DNA of 64,000 nt, from positions 1 to 64,000 of the forward strand of contig NZ_RSEL01000024.1 of assembly GCF_003958625.1 (NCBI RefSeq), given 5' to 3'. The position numbers were made by a program, and so were the translations under genes. The notes beneath the pieces were generated by a model that worked only from the letters and a program-made list of their open reading frames with translations, did no database searches and was not told where the DNA came from. This DNA is from Tsuneonella rigui (GTDB taxonomy: Bacteria; Pseudomonadota; Alphaproteobacteria; Sphingomonadales; Sphingomonadaceae). Shown here piece after piece: positions 42,015 through 50,588 of this stretch (its first letter is position 1; each line of letters opens with the position of its first letter).

Positions 42015-43346
42015 TTGACCGAGACCGGCGCCCCCTCCCCCCGCACGTTCGCACCCGCCGGCCCCTTGCGCGGCACCCTGCGCGTGCCCGGCGACAAGTC
42101 GATCAGCCACCGCGCGGTGATGCTCGGCGCGCTCGCGATTGGCGAGACGCGTGTCACCGGCCTGCTCGAGGGCGAGGACGTGATGGCGACCGCCGCGGCG
42201 ATGCGCGCGATGGGCGCGCAGGTCGAGAAGCGTGGCGACGAATGGCGTATCCACGGCGTCGGGGTCGGCGGGCTGCTGCAACCGCACGCGGCGCTGGAGA
42301 TGGGCAATTCGGGCACTTCCACCCGCCTGCTGATGGGCCTCCTCGCCAGCCACGCGATCACCGCCGCGTTCACTGGCGACGCCAGCCTGTCGAAGCGGCC
42401 GATGGGCCGCGTGATCGAACCGCTGTCGCGCATCGGCGCCAGCTTCACGCCCTCGCCAGGCGGCACGCTGCCTCTCATGATGACCGGCGCGAGCGTGCCG
42501 GTGCCGATCGAATACCGCCTCCCCGTCGCCAGCGCGCAGGTTAAGAGCGCGGTGCTGCTGGCGGGGCTTAACACCGCCGGGATCACCACGGTGGTCGAGC
42601 CGGTCGCCACCCGCGATCACTCCGAGCGCATGTTGCGCGGCTTCGGCGCCGAGCTGACCGTCGAGGAAGTCGGCGGCGAGCGCGTCATCCGCGTGCGCGG
42701 CGAGGCGGACCTGCGCCCTCAGACGATCGAGGTGCCGGGCGATCCGAGTTCGGCCGCGTTCTTCATCGTCGCCGCTACCCTGATCGAGGGCAGCGACCTC
42801 ACGATCGAGAACGTCGGCCTCAACCCCACGCGCGCCGGCCTGATCGACGTGCTGCGCCGGATGGGCGCGACCATTGAGGAGCTGGACCCGCGCGAGGTGG
42901 GCGGCGAGCCGGTCGCCGACCTGCGAGTCCGCCATGCGCCCCTCACCGGGATCGAGGTCGACCCCGCTCTCGCCCCCAGCATGATCGACGAGTTCCCGAT
43001 CCTGTTCGTCGCCGCCGCCCTGGCGAACGGCCGAACCGTCACCCGCGGGCTCGATGAGCTGCGGGTCAAGGAAAGCGACCGCCTCTCCGCGATGGCCGCC
43101 GCGCTCACCGCCGCGGGCGCGCGGGTCGAGGAAACGCCCGACGGCCTGATCATCGACGGCAGTGCCGGCGAACCATTGCGCGGCACCTCGAATGCCCGCG
43201 TCAAGACCCACCTCGATCACCGCATCGCGATGAGCATGGCCATCGCCGGGCTCGTTAGCCGCGACGGCATCGACATCGACGACACCCGCCCGATCGCGAC
43301 CAGCTTTCCGGCATTCACCACCCTCCTCGACCAGGCCACTCAATGA
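42015..43346 (+). CDS. aroA: 3-phosphoshikimate 1-carboxyvinyltransferase (class II-like)
   Basis: The 443-residue EPSP synthase has GDKSISHRAVMLG, GDASLSKRPMGRV, SAQVKSAVLLAGLNT, RDHSERMLRGFGA and LDELRVKESDRLSA, a class II (CP4-like) pattern. The residue that is Ala100 in CP4 is Gly100 here (GNSGTSTRL), the usual glyphosate-sensitive form. It starts at TTG 42015 with a weak Shine-Dalgarno. It overlaps the next gene by 4 bases. Confidence 0.95.
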   Translation: MTETGAPSPRTFAPAGPLRGTLRVPGDKSISHRAVMLGALAIGETRVTGLLEGEDVMATAAAMRAMGAQVEKRGDEWRIHGVGVGGLLQPHAALEMGNSGTSTRLLMGLLASHAITAAFTGDASLSKRPMGRVIEPLSRIGASFTPSPGGTLPLMMTGASVPVPIEYRLPVASAQVKSAVLLAGLNTAGITTVVEPVATRDHSERMLRGFGAELTVEEVGGERVIRVRGEADLRPQTIEVPGDPSSAAFFIVAATLIEGSDLTIENVGLNPTRAGLIDVLRRMGATIEELDPREVGGEPVADLRVRHAPLTGIEVDPALAPSMIDEFPILFVAAALANGRTVTRGLDELRVKESDRLSAMAAALTAAGARVEETPDGLIIDGSAGEPLRGTSNARVKTHLDHRIAMSMAIAGLVSRDGIDIDDTRPIATSFPAFTTLLDQATQ

Positions 43347-43597
43347 CCCTCGACATCTACACGTTGGTCGGCTTCGCCGGCATGGCGTGCATCATTGCCG
43401 CGTACGCCTACCTGACCTTCAAGTCGGACCCCAACCCGTTCGTGCTCCACGGCACCAACCTCGCGGGCGCGGCGCTGCTGACCGTGTCGCTGCTGGTGCA
43501 CACCAACCTGCCGAGCCTGGTGCTCGAAGGCTTTTGGGCGGCGATCGCGCTCTACGGGATCGGCAAGGCGCTGCGCCAGCGGAAGGCCGCGCGATGA
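43343..43597 (+). CDS. Small membrane protein (CBU_0592-like)
   Basis: The 84-residue protein has three hydrophobic segments, with DIYTLVGFAGMACIIAAYAY at the start and the conserved LHGTNLAGAALL in the middle, and a basic end. It overlaps aroA (ATGA) and cmk (ATGA), so all three are translationally coupled. Function is unknown. Confidence 0.78.
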   Translation: MTLDIYTLVGFAGMACIIAAYAYLTFKSDPNPFVLHGTNLAGAALLTVSLLVHTNLPSLVLEGFWAAIALYGIGKALRQRKAAR

Positions 43598-44217
43598 TCG
43601 TCGCTGTCGACGGCCCCACCGCCAGCGGCAAGGGCACGATCGCCCGCGCGCTTGCGGAGCACTTCGGCCTGCCGCACCTCGACACCGGACTGCTGTACCG
43701 CGCAGTCGGGCGTCAGGTGTTCCTCGACGGGGGCAATCCCGACGATGCCGCCGATGCCCTTGCCGCGACCAGCTTTCCCGACGGGCTGCTGCTCGATCCG
43801 CACCTGCGCAGCGAGGAGACCGGCGGCCTCGCCAGCCGGGTGTCGGTCCATCCCGCGGTGCGCCAGGCGCTCTACCAGCGCCAGCGCGCCTTCGCGACGC
43901 AGGCCGGCGGCGCGGTGCTCGACGGGCGCGACATCGCCACCGTCATCGCACCGGACGCCGAGGTGAAGCTGTTCGTCACCGCGACGGTCGACGCGCGCGC
44001 CGAGCGCCGGTGGAAGGAGATGGTGGCGAGCGGCAAGGCGGTCACCCTCGCGGATATCGCCGATGACATCCGCCGGCGCGACGAACGCGATTCCAATCGC
44101 GCCGATGCCCCGTTGCGCGTGGCCGAGGGGGCGTTCGTGATCGACACCTCCGCCCTCACCCGCGAACAGGCGATCGCCGCGGCAATCGAGGCCGTCGAAA
44201 CCGCCCGGCGCGGCTGA
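43594..44217 (+). CDS. cmk: Cytidylate kinase
   Basis: The 207-residue kinase has the P-loop VDGPTASGKGTIARAL, LDTGLLYRAVG, and LDGRDIATVIAPDA with RDERDSNRADAPL, all standard in Cmk. It phosphorylates CMP and dCMP. Its ATG at 43594 overlaps the upstream stop by 4 bases. The aroA-cmk-rpsA order is widely conserved. Confidence 0.95.
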   Translation: MIVAVDGPTASGKGTIARALAEHFGLPHLDTGLLYRAVGRQVFLDGGNPDDAADALAATSFPDGLLLDPHLRSEETGGLASRVSVHPAVRQALYQRQRAFATQAGGAVLDGRDIATVIAPDAEVKLFVTATVDARAERRWKEMVASGKAVTLADIADDIRRRDERDSNRADAPLRVAEGAFVIDTSALTREQAIAAAIEAVETARRG

Positions 44218-44608
44218 GCGGGGAAACGATTTTCCTACACCGGGCCGCAGTCGCATAACGTGGCGATGATCTGCCGTGACACTCACCCGCGCCGCCGATT
44301 CCGGAAGGTGACAAGGGTTACACCGCGTTGGCGTCCATTTACGGATGCTACACGGCATTCCGCGAGTTTCAAAAAACACCCCCGGTCGGTGTGACACCTC
44401 CGCCGCTTCTCCTTGCTTTCGCGGGCGTTCGCGACTAAGTGCGCGCCCGTCCCGAACAGCTCTGCTCGACAGGACCTTCGCACGGCATGGGGCTGCGCGA
44501 GGAAACGGCCCTCTTGCCCCGGATGGGCGCGCAATGGTGCGCGGTCGGCGGGAAAGACCCCGGTAAAACCGGTGGCCGGTAGCAAACGTGAACAGGAATC
44601 CTGATCCT
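44218..44608 (+). promoter_or_regulatory. rpsA leader region and promoter (no gene in this 391-base gap)
   Basis: No coding sequence is apparent. A promoter candidate has TTGCTT (44413-44418), a 17-base spacer and TAAGTG (44436-44441); transcription from there would give a 160-base leader before rpsA. The leader contains GC-rich complementary stretches (CGGGAAAGACCCCGGTAAAACCGG). S1 binds its own mRNA in enterobacteria, and the length of this leader permits such control here; no family was recognised. Confidence 0.4.
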
Positions 44609-46336
44609 ATGGCATCGACTGCCAATCCCACCCGCGCCGATTTCGAGGCGCTGCTCAACGAACAACTCGGCGGCGCCGGCGAAGAAGGCTTCGAAGGCCG
44701 CGTCGTCAAGGGCACCGTGACCGCGATCGAGAACGGCATGGCCGTGATCGACGTCGGCCTGAAGAGCGAAGGGCGCGTCGCGCTCAAGGAATTTGCCCGC
44801 GGCGAAGGCGAAGACGGCTCGCACGGCCTTACCGTCGGCAGCGAAGTCGAAGTGTTTGTCGACCGCGTCGAGAACTCCGATGGCGAAGCGATGCTCAGCC
44901 GCGACCGCGCCCGCCGCGAAGCCGCGTGGGACAAGCTCGAAAGCGAATTCGGCGAAGGCAAGCGCGTCGACGGCCGCATCTTCGGCCGCGTCAAGGGCGG
45001 CTTCACCGTCGACCTCGACGGCGCCGTGGCCTTCCTCCCCGGCAGCCAGGTCGATATCCGCCCGGTGCGCGACGTCGGCCCGCTGATGGACATGCCGCAG
45101 CCGTTCCAGATCCTGAAGATGGACCGCCGCCGCGGCAACATCGTCGTCTCGCGCCGCGCGGTCCTCGAAGAGACCCGCGCCGAACAGCGCAGCGAGCTGA
45201 TCGACAAGCTGACCGAAGGCCAGGTCATGGACGGCGTGGTCAAGAACATCACCGACTACGGTGCGTTCGTCGACCTCGGCGGCATCGACGGCCTGCTCCA
45301 CGTCACCGACATGAGCTACAAGCGGGTCAACCACCCGTCGGAAGTGATCAACATCGGCGACACGGTGAAGGTGCAGATCGTCCGCATCAATCCCGATACG
45401 CAGCGCATCAGCCTCGGCATGAAGCAGCTCGAGAGCGATCCGTGGGACGGCGTCGCCGCCAAGTATCCGGTCGGCATGAAGATGAAGGGCGTGGTGACCA
45501 ACATCACCGAATACGGCGCCTTCGTCGAGATCGAGCCGGGCATCGAAGGCCTGGTCCACGTTTCGGAAATGAGCTGGACCAAGAAGAATGTCCACCCCGG
45601 CAAGATCGTCTCGACCTCGCAGGAAGTCGACGTCGTGGTGCTTGAGGTCGACAGCGACAAGCGCCGCATCAGCCTCGGCCTCAAGCAGGCACAGGGCAAC
45701 CCGTGGGACGATTTCGCCGAGAAGTATCCGGTCGGCTCGATCGTCGAAGGCGAAGTCAAGAACGCGACCGAGTTCGGCCTGTTCATCGGCCTGCCCGGCG
45801 ACGTCGACGGCATGGTCCACATGTCGGACATCGCCTGGGGCATCTCGGGCGAGGACGCGCTGGCGCTTCACCGCAAGGGTGAAGAGGTCAAGGCCGTCGT
45901 GCTCGACGTCGATGTCGAGAAGGAGCGCATCAGCCTCGGCATGAAGCAGCTCGAGAAGGGCGCGCCCGCCGCTGGCGGCGCGGCTGCCGCGGGCGGCGCG
46001 GCCGGCTCGGTCAAGAAGAACGACGTCGTCACCGTCACCGTGCTCGAAGTGCGCGACGGCGGCCTCGAAGTGCAGGTCGGCGACGACGGCGCCACGGGCT
46101 TCATCAAGCGCAGCGATCTCGGCCGCGACCGCGACGAGCAGCGCCCCGACCGCTTCCAGGTCGGCGCCAAGCTCGACGCGATGGTGATCGGCTTCGACCG
46201 TTCGAAGAAGCCCAACTTCTCGGTCAAGGCGCGCCAGATCGCCGAAGAGAAGCAGGCGGTCGAGCAGTACGGTTCGTCGGATTCGGGTGCGTCGCTGGGC
46301 GACATCCTCGGCGAAGCGCTGAAGGCCAAGCAGTAA
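44609..46336 (+). CDS. rpsA: 30S ribosomal protein S1
   Basis: The 575-residue protein holds six S1 (OB) domains, visible as repeated GxVKxITxYGAFVDLG-type strings: VVKNITDYGAFVDLGGIDGL, VVTNITEYGAFVEIEPGIEG and EVKNATEFGLFIGLPGDVDG. It binds mRNA and unfolds structured starts. I chose the ATG at 44609 after AGGA; a GTG at 44588 would add 7 residues. The sixth domain is divergent. Confidence 0.95.
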   Translation: MASTANPTRADFEALLNEQLGGAGEEGFEGRVVKGTVTAIENGMAVIDVGLKSEGRVALKEFARGEGEDGSHGLTVGSEVEVFVDRVENSDGEAMLSRDRARREAAWDKLESEFGEGKRVDGRIFGRVKGGFTVDLDGAVAFLPGSQVDIRPVRDVGPLMDMPQPFQILKMDRRRGNIVVSRRAVLEETRAEQRSELIDKLTEGQVMDGVVKNITDYGAFVDLGGIDGLLHVTDMSYKRVNHPSEVINIGDTVKVQIVRINPDTQRISLGMKQLESDPWDGVAAKYPVGMKMKGVVTNITEYGAFVEIEPGIEGLVHVSEMSWTKKNVHPGKIVSTSQEVDVVVLEVDSDKRRISLGLKQAQGNPWDDFAEKYPVGSIVEGEVKNATEFGLFIGLPGDVDGMVHMSDIAWGISGEDALALHRKGEEVKAVVLDVDVEKERISLGMKQLEKGAPAAGGAAAAGGAAGSVKKNDVVTVTVLEVRDGGLEVQVGDDGATGFIKRSDLGRDRDEQRPDRFQVGAKLDAMVIGFDRSKKPNFSVKARQIAEEKQAVEQYGSSDSGASLGDILGEALKAKQ

Positions 46337-46352
46337 GCCTTGGCGAAATGAG

Positions 46353-46436
46353 CGTCGTCCCAGCGTAGGCTGGGACCTCGTGCCGTCTAGCTCGGCGTTA
46401 GACCAACGAGATCCCAGCCTCCGCTGGGATGACGAC
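46353..46436. repeat. Intergenic hairpin pair
   Basis: GTCCCAGC-GTAG-GCTGGGAC and ATCCCAGC-CTCC-GCTGGGAT are two hairpins in inverted order, flanked by CGTC/GACG. They lie between rpsA and its terminator. Confidence 0.72.
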
Positions 46437-46440
46437 TAGA

Positions 46441-46478
46441 GAAAGGCCCGCCCGCTCACCCGAGCAGGCGGGCCTTTC
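46441..46478 (+). terminator. Terminator downstream of rpsA
   Basis: GAAAGGCCCGCC and GGCGGGCCTTTC form perfect 12-base arms around a 14-base loop, ending in TTTC. This is the strongest terminator-like hairpin in the window, and would close the aroA-cmk-rpsA unit. Confidence 0.78.
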
Positions 46479-46509
46479 CTACTTGGGTAAGAGCGCCTAC
46501 CTCTCCCCC

Positions 46510-47265
46510 ATGCTCGAAATCCACCAGTTCCCCTGCCTGTCGGACAACTACGGCTTCCTGGTCCACGACCCGGTGAGCAAGGAAACCACCTGCATCGACA
46601 CCCCCGATGCCGACGCCTACCTGCGCGAAGCGGCGGGCAACGGCTGGCAGATCACCCAGATCTGGAACACCCACTGGCACCCCGACCACGCCGGCGGGAA
46701 CGCGGCGATCAAGGCGGCGACCGGCTGCACGATCATCGGCCCGCAAGAGGTGGAGCGGATCGGACCGCTCGACCGGGTGATCGCGGACGCCGAGACGGTT
46801 ACCCTGGGCGATCACGTGGCACGGGTGTTCGACGTCGGCGGACACACCAACGGCCACATCGCTTACCACCTTGCCGAAGACGGCGTGGCGTTCGTCGGCG
46901 ACAGCGTGTTCGCGCTGGGCTGCGGGCGGATGTTCGAGGGCACGCCCGACCAGTTCTGGGCCAGCCTCGAGCGGATCAAGGCGCTGCCGCCCGAAACGAT
47001 GCTCTACTGCGCGCACGAATACACCCAGTCGAACGCCGAGTTCGCGCTCCACGCCGATCCCGACAACGCCGAGCTACAGAGCTACGTCGCCGAGATCGAC
47101 GAGCGCCGCGCGCGCAGCGAACCGACGGTGCCGACCAAGCTCGAACGCGAGCTTGCCACAAACCCCTTCCTGCGCGCCGACAACGATGACCTCCGCGGCC
47201 GCTGGGGTGGGTCGGCGCCGCACGAGACGTTCGCGGCCCTGCGCGCCGCCAAGGACAACTTCTAA
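46510..47265 (+). CDS. gloB: Hydroxyacylglutathione hydrolase (glyoxalase II)
   Basis: The 251-residue protein has the metal motif THWHPDHAGG, DVGGHTNGHIAYH, and the C-terminal helical domain with CAHEYTQSNAEFAL. It hydrolyses S-lactoylglutathione to lactate and glutathione. The ATG at 46510 is the family start. It begins a plus-strand set with the DOPA-dioxygenase-like and quinone oxidoreductase genes. Confidence 0.93.
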   Translation: MLEIHQFPCLSDNYGFLVHDPVSKETTCIDTPDADAYLREAAGNGWQITQIWNTHWHPDHAGGNAAIKAATGCTIIGPQEVERIGPLDRVIADAETVTLGDHVARVFDVGGHTNGHIAYHLAEDGVAFVGDSVFALGCGRMFEGTPDQFWASLERIKALPPETMLYCAHEYTQSNAEFALHADPDNAELQSYVAEIDERRARSEPTVPTKLERELATNPFLRADNDDLRGRWGGSAPHETFAALRAAKDNF

Positions 47266-47268
47266 GCC

Positions 47269-47595
47269 GTGGCGATCCGCGGCTACCACGCGCACCTCTA
47301 TTTCGACCCGCACGAGGTCGGGCACGCCCGCGCCGTCGCCGAGGCCGCCCAGGCAGCGTTCGGCTGCCCGGTCGGTCACTTCCACACCGCGCCGGTCGGC
47401 CCGCACCCGCGCGGTTCGGTGCAGCTCTCGCTTCGCCCCGAGCAGTTCGCCCAGTTTGCCGCCTGGGCCTCGGAAGGGCGCGAGGGGCTGACGGTGTTCG
47501 CCCACGGGCTCAGCGGCGACGATCTTGCCGACCACACCCAGTACGTGATCTGGTTCGGCACCTCCGAACCGCTCGACCTCTCGATCTTCGGCTGA
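47269..47595 (+). CDS. DOPA 4,5-dioxygenase-like protein
   Basis: The 108-residue protein has GYHAHLYFDP at the start, VGHFHTAPVGPHPRGSVQLSL in the middle and FAHGLSGDDLADHTQYVIW near the end, with the histidines of the DOPA dioxygenase-like fold. It starts with GTG three bases after gloB. The real substrate is unknown; bacterial members are usually uncharacterised. Confidence 0.83.
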   Translation: MAIRGYHAHLYFDPHEVGHARAVAEAAQAAFGCPVGHFHTAPVGPHPRGSVQLSLRPEQFAQFAAWASEGREGLTVFAHGLSGDDLADHTQYVIWFGTSEPLDLSIFG

Positions 47596-48569
47596 TGCAG
47601 GCGCTGCGGGTCGAGGCGCTGTCGGACGACCTGTCCGGCGTGCGCCTGATCGAATTGCCCGAGCCCGAGCGTGCGGCCGGCGAGGTGCTGGTGCGCGTGC
47701 GCGCCGCCTCGCTCAACTTCCCCGACCTGCTGATGACCAAAGGCGGCTACCAGTTCAAACCCGCGGTACCCTTCACCGCCGGCATGGAGCTGGCCGGTGA
47801 GGTGATCGAAGCCGACGCAGACAGTGGCTTCTCACCAGGGGACCGGGTGATGGGCGGCGCCAAGACCGGCGCCTTTGCCGAACTCGCCTCGTGCCCCGCC
47901 CGCTCGCTGCGGCGCGTGCCGGAGGGTCTCGACTGGACGGCAGCGGCCTCACTCGGCGCGGCCTACACGACGGCGTACACCGCGCTGGTCGAGCTCGGCG
48001 GTCTGCAGGCGGGTCAGAGGGTCCTGGTCCACGGCGCCAGCGGCGGAGTTGGCCTGGCGGCCTGCGATCTCGCCCGAGCCCTCGGTGCGAAGGTGATTGC
48101 CGCAACCCACGACGCGGCGAAGACGGACCGCATCCGCGCCGCCGTGTCGCCCGAAGCGGTGATCCTCAACCACGGCCGTTTCCGCGAAGAAGTCGCCGAC
48201 CTGACCGGGAGCGCACTGTGCGATCTCGTCTACGACCCCATCGGCGGCGACGTGTTCGACGAGAGCACCCGCTGTGTCGCCTTCGGCGGCAAGCTGCTGG
48301 TGGTGGGCTTTGTCGCCGGGCGGATACCGGAGATCGCGGCCAACATTCCGCTGATCAAGGGCTTCTCGATCGTCGGCGTCCGCGCGGGCGAATACGCTCG
48401 CCGCTTCCCCGATCGCGGCGCGCGCATCGCGGGCGAGGTGGCGCGGCTGGCGAGCGAGGGATCGATCAAGCCGGTCATCGACCGCGTGTTGACGCTTTCC
48501 CGCTGGCGGGAAGGCTTCGACGCGATGGCGAACGGGGAGCTGGTCGGAAAGCTGGTCTTCCAGCCCTGA
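47595..48569 (+). CDS. NADPH:quinone oxidoreductase family protein
   Basis: The 324-residue MDR-type protein has the GroES-like N-domain, then a Rossmann domain with VHGASGGVGLAACDLARAL. Zinc cysteines of alcohol dehydrogenases are absent. Its ATG shares a base with the stop of the preceding gene (TGATG). The exact substrate is open. Confidence 0.88.
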   Translation: MQALRVEALSDDLSGVRLIELPEPERAAGEVLVRVRAASLNFPDLLMTKGGYQFKPAVPFTAGMELAGEVIEADADSGFSPGDRVMGGAKTGAFAELASCPARSLRRVPEGLDWTAAASLGAAYTTAYTALVELGGLQAGQRVLVHGASGGVGLAACDLARALGAKVIAATHDAAKTDRIRAAVSPEAVILNHGRFREEVADLTGSALCDLVYDPIGGDVFDESTRCVAFGGKLLVVGFVAGRIPEIAANIPLIKGFSIVGVRAGEYARRFPDRGARIAGEVARLASEGSIKPVIDRVLTLSRWREGFDAMANGELVGKLVFQP

Positions 48570-48572
48570 GCA

Positions 48573-49184
48573 CTACGTCCCTGGGTAAGCCTTGCCCTTC
48601 AACAACCCCGCCAGGTGTGCTGCGTTGCTGGCAACCATTTTGGCGGTCTCCTCGACCTTCTTCGGCGTCTTGGGCAAGTCCTTGAAATCGGTGTCGCCCA
48701 TCGCCTCGCCCACCCAATAGCAGGCGGCGGTGGCAGGGATGGTCCAACCCACGTCGTTGAGCATCTGGAACAGCTGCGAGGTCGACCAGTGCGCGCCGTC
48801 CTCGTTGCCGACGATCGCCGCGACCGCGACCTTGGAGAAGCTGGGCATTCGCCCCTTGTCGTCGGTCTCGCTGAGGAATGCGTCCATTCGCTCGAGCACG
48901 CGCTTGGCGATTGAGCCGATCTGGCCCATCCAGATGGGACCGCCGAGGATCAGGATGTCGTGGGCGAGGATCTTCTCGCGCAGCTTGGGCCAGTCGTCGC
49001 CCTCGCCCTCGTCCGAGGTCACGCCCGGCAGCACGTTGTAGTCCGCGATCCGCAGTCGCTCGGCGATCTCCACGCCGGCATCCTTGAAGTGCTTGGCCAG
49101 CACATCGAGCATCGCGTCGGTCGAGCTCGGCTCGCCGCTACTCTTCTTGAGGGTGCAATTAATCTCGATGGCAGTGACGGTCAC
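48573..49184 (-). CDS. Flavodoxin-like NAD(P)H oxidoreductase family protein
   Basis: The 203-residue protein has the flavodoxin-type start (VTAIEINCTLKKSSGEPSST), the GGPIWMGQIGSIAKRVLERM motif of flavin-binding loops and a helical end. The GTG at 49184 has GGAG eight bases upstream; a longer frame would add seven polar residues. It is convergent with the quinone oxidoreductase gene. Confidence 0.82.
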   Translation of the reverse strand: MTVTAIEINCTLKKSSGEPSSTDAMLDVLAKHFKDAGVEIAERLRIADYNVLPGVTSDEGEGDDWPKLREKILAHDILILGGPIWMGQIGSIAKRVLERMDAFLSETDDKGRMPSFSKVAVAAIVGNEDGAHWSTSQLFQMLNDVGWTIPATAACYWVGEAMGDTDFKDLPKTPKKVEETAKMVASNAAHLAGLLKGKAYPGT

Positions 49185-49244
49185 TCGGCTTCTCCGGCAG
49201 TTCACCGGACAAGCGCGCGACTTCGCGTCAATGTTCCGAGAAAG

Positions 49245-49775
49245 TTAAATGCCGGAGATGATCTGGTCGGCGAGCTTGCGGTCGGCGTCCTCGCCGTGCT
49301 TGTCGGCGATCAGCTGGCGCGCCGCGGTGGCGGCGGCCGAGGCGGCCTTGGCGCGCAGCTCGGCGACCGCACCGCGCTCGGCGGCGGCGATCTTTTCGGC
49401 GGCGGCCGACTGGTGACGCGCGATCATCGCGGCGGCATCGGCCTTGGCTTTCTCGACGATCTCGGCGGCATTGCGTTCGGCAGAGGCGCGCATCGCTTCG
49501 ATGTCGCCTTCGGCAGCGGCAGCCTTGCGGGCGTACTCGTCGCGCAGCGCTTCGGCTTCGGCGCGCAGCGCCTTGGCTTCGTCGAGCTGCTGGCGGATGC
49601 CGGCGATCCGCTGGTCGAGCATGCCCGCGATAATCCGCGGCACGCCGGCCCACAGCATGATCAGGATCACGACGGTCATCGCCAGCGCGACATAGCCGCC
49701 CGGAGCGATGCCGAACGCGGTCGGCTCGGCGTGTTCCGCCCCTTCGTGAGCGGCAGCGGCGAGGAACTCAAGCAC
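49245..49775 (-). CDS. atpF: ATP synthase F0 subunit b
   Basis: The 176-residue protein has one N-terminal membrane segment (ALAMTVVILIMLWAGVPRII) and then an Ala/Glu-rich helix forming the peripheral stalk. It overlaps atpF' by 8 bases. Last gene of the F0 operon. Confidence 0.92.
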   Translation of the reverse strand: MLEFLAAAAHEGAEHAEPTAFGIAPGGYVALAMTVVILIMLWAGVPRIIAGMLDQRIAGIRQQLDEAKALRAEAEALRDEYARKAAAAEGDIEAMRASAERNAAEIVEKAKADAAAMIARHQSAAAEKIAAAERGAVAELRAKAASAAATAARQLIADKHGEDADRKLADQIISGI

Positions 49776-50262
49776 GACTCATGGCTCCTGCGACGGCCTT
49801 GCGCGCGGCCGCGTCGGTGACTTTGGCGCCGGTCAGGCGAGCGACGATGTCCTGCGCGGCCTCGGCGGCCACCGCCTCGATCTCCGCCAGCGCGCTCGTG
49901 CGCGCCGCGTCGAGCTCGGCTTCGGATGCCGCGGTCTTGGCGGCCAGCTCGGCGCTCGCTTTGGCGATGCGCTTGTCCGCATCGGCGGTCGCCTTGGCTT
50001 TCGCGTCAGCCGCCTGCGCGGCGGCATCGGCGTGGACCGCATTGATCTTGGCCCGCCAGCCTTCCTCGGCCGCGTCGGCCTCGGCCCGCAGGCGCTCGGC
50101 TTCGGCGAGGTCCTTGGCGATCTGCGCATCGCGCGCGTCGACGGTCGCCTCCACCTTGGGCACGATGCCGCGCCCGGCGATGAAGTAGATCGCACCAAGG
50201 GTCAGCAGCAGCCAGAACCACTGCGACTGATAGACGAGAGCGAGCTGAGCTAGCTGTGGCAT
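49768..50262 (-). CDS. atpF': ATP synthase F0 subunit b'
   Basis: The 164-residue protein has a membrane segment (WFWLLLTLGAIYFIAGRGI) and a long Ala-rich helix. A second, non-identical b-type subunit is typical of phototrophic lineages and alphaproteobacteria. It sits between atpE and atpF. Confidence 0.92.
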   Translation of the reverse strand: MPQLAQLALVYQSQWFWLLLTLGAIYFIAGRGIVPKVEATVDARDAQIAKDLAEAERLRAEADAAEEGWRAKINAVHADAAAQAADAKAKATADADKRIAKASAELAAKTAASEAELDAARTSALAEIEAVAAEAAQDIVARLTGAKVTDAAARKAVAGAMSRA

Positions 50263-50327
50263 TGGTCCGCCTTACACGTGAAGCCGAAAGAGGTGCCCGG
50301 CAAGCTCACGCCGCCGGGCGAACCCGA

Positions 50328-50555
50328 TCAGCGCGCGTAGAGGATGATCATCGCCACGGCGAACGCCATCAGGCCGAGCAGCTCGGCGGCGGCGAAGCCG
50401 ATGTAGAGGGTCGCGGTCTGGCCACCGGCGGCAGCCGGGTTGCGCAGCGCGCCCTGCAGGAACGAACCGAACACGAAGCCCACGCCGGCAGCGGCAGCGC
50501 CGACGCCGATGGCCGCGATACCGGCACCGATAACCTGAGCAGAAGCGAGTTCCAT
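50328..50555 (-). CDS. atpE: ATP synthase F0 subunit c
   Basis: The 75-residue protein has two membrane helices, the polar loop RNP (residues 38-40), and the proton-carrying Glu58 in AAAELLGLMAF. It forms the rotor ring. No Na+-type signature is evident, so H+ is assumed. Confidence 0.97.
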   Translation of the reverse strand: MELASAQVIGAGIAAIGVGAAAAGVGFVFGSFLQGALRNPAAAGGQTATLYIGFAAAELLGLMAFAVAMIILYAR

Positions 50556-50588
50556 TGTCTTAACTCCGATTGGTTTTAGCTTGAAAGA

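Noticed and set aside
41883-43343. A long N-terminal extension of the TIGR02300 protein
   Set aside because: It is the reverse strand of aroA; the family start is the ATG at 41882.
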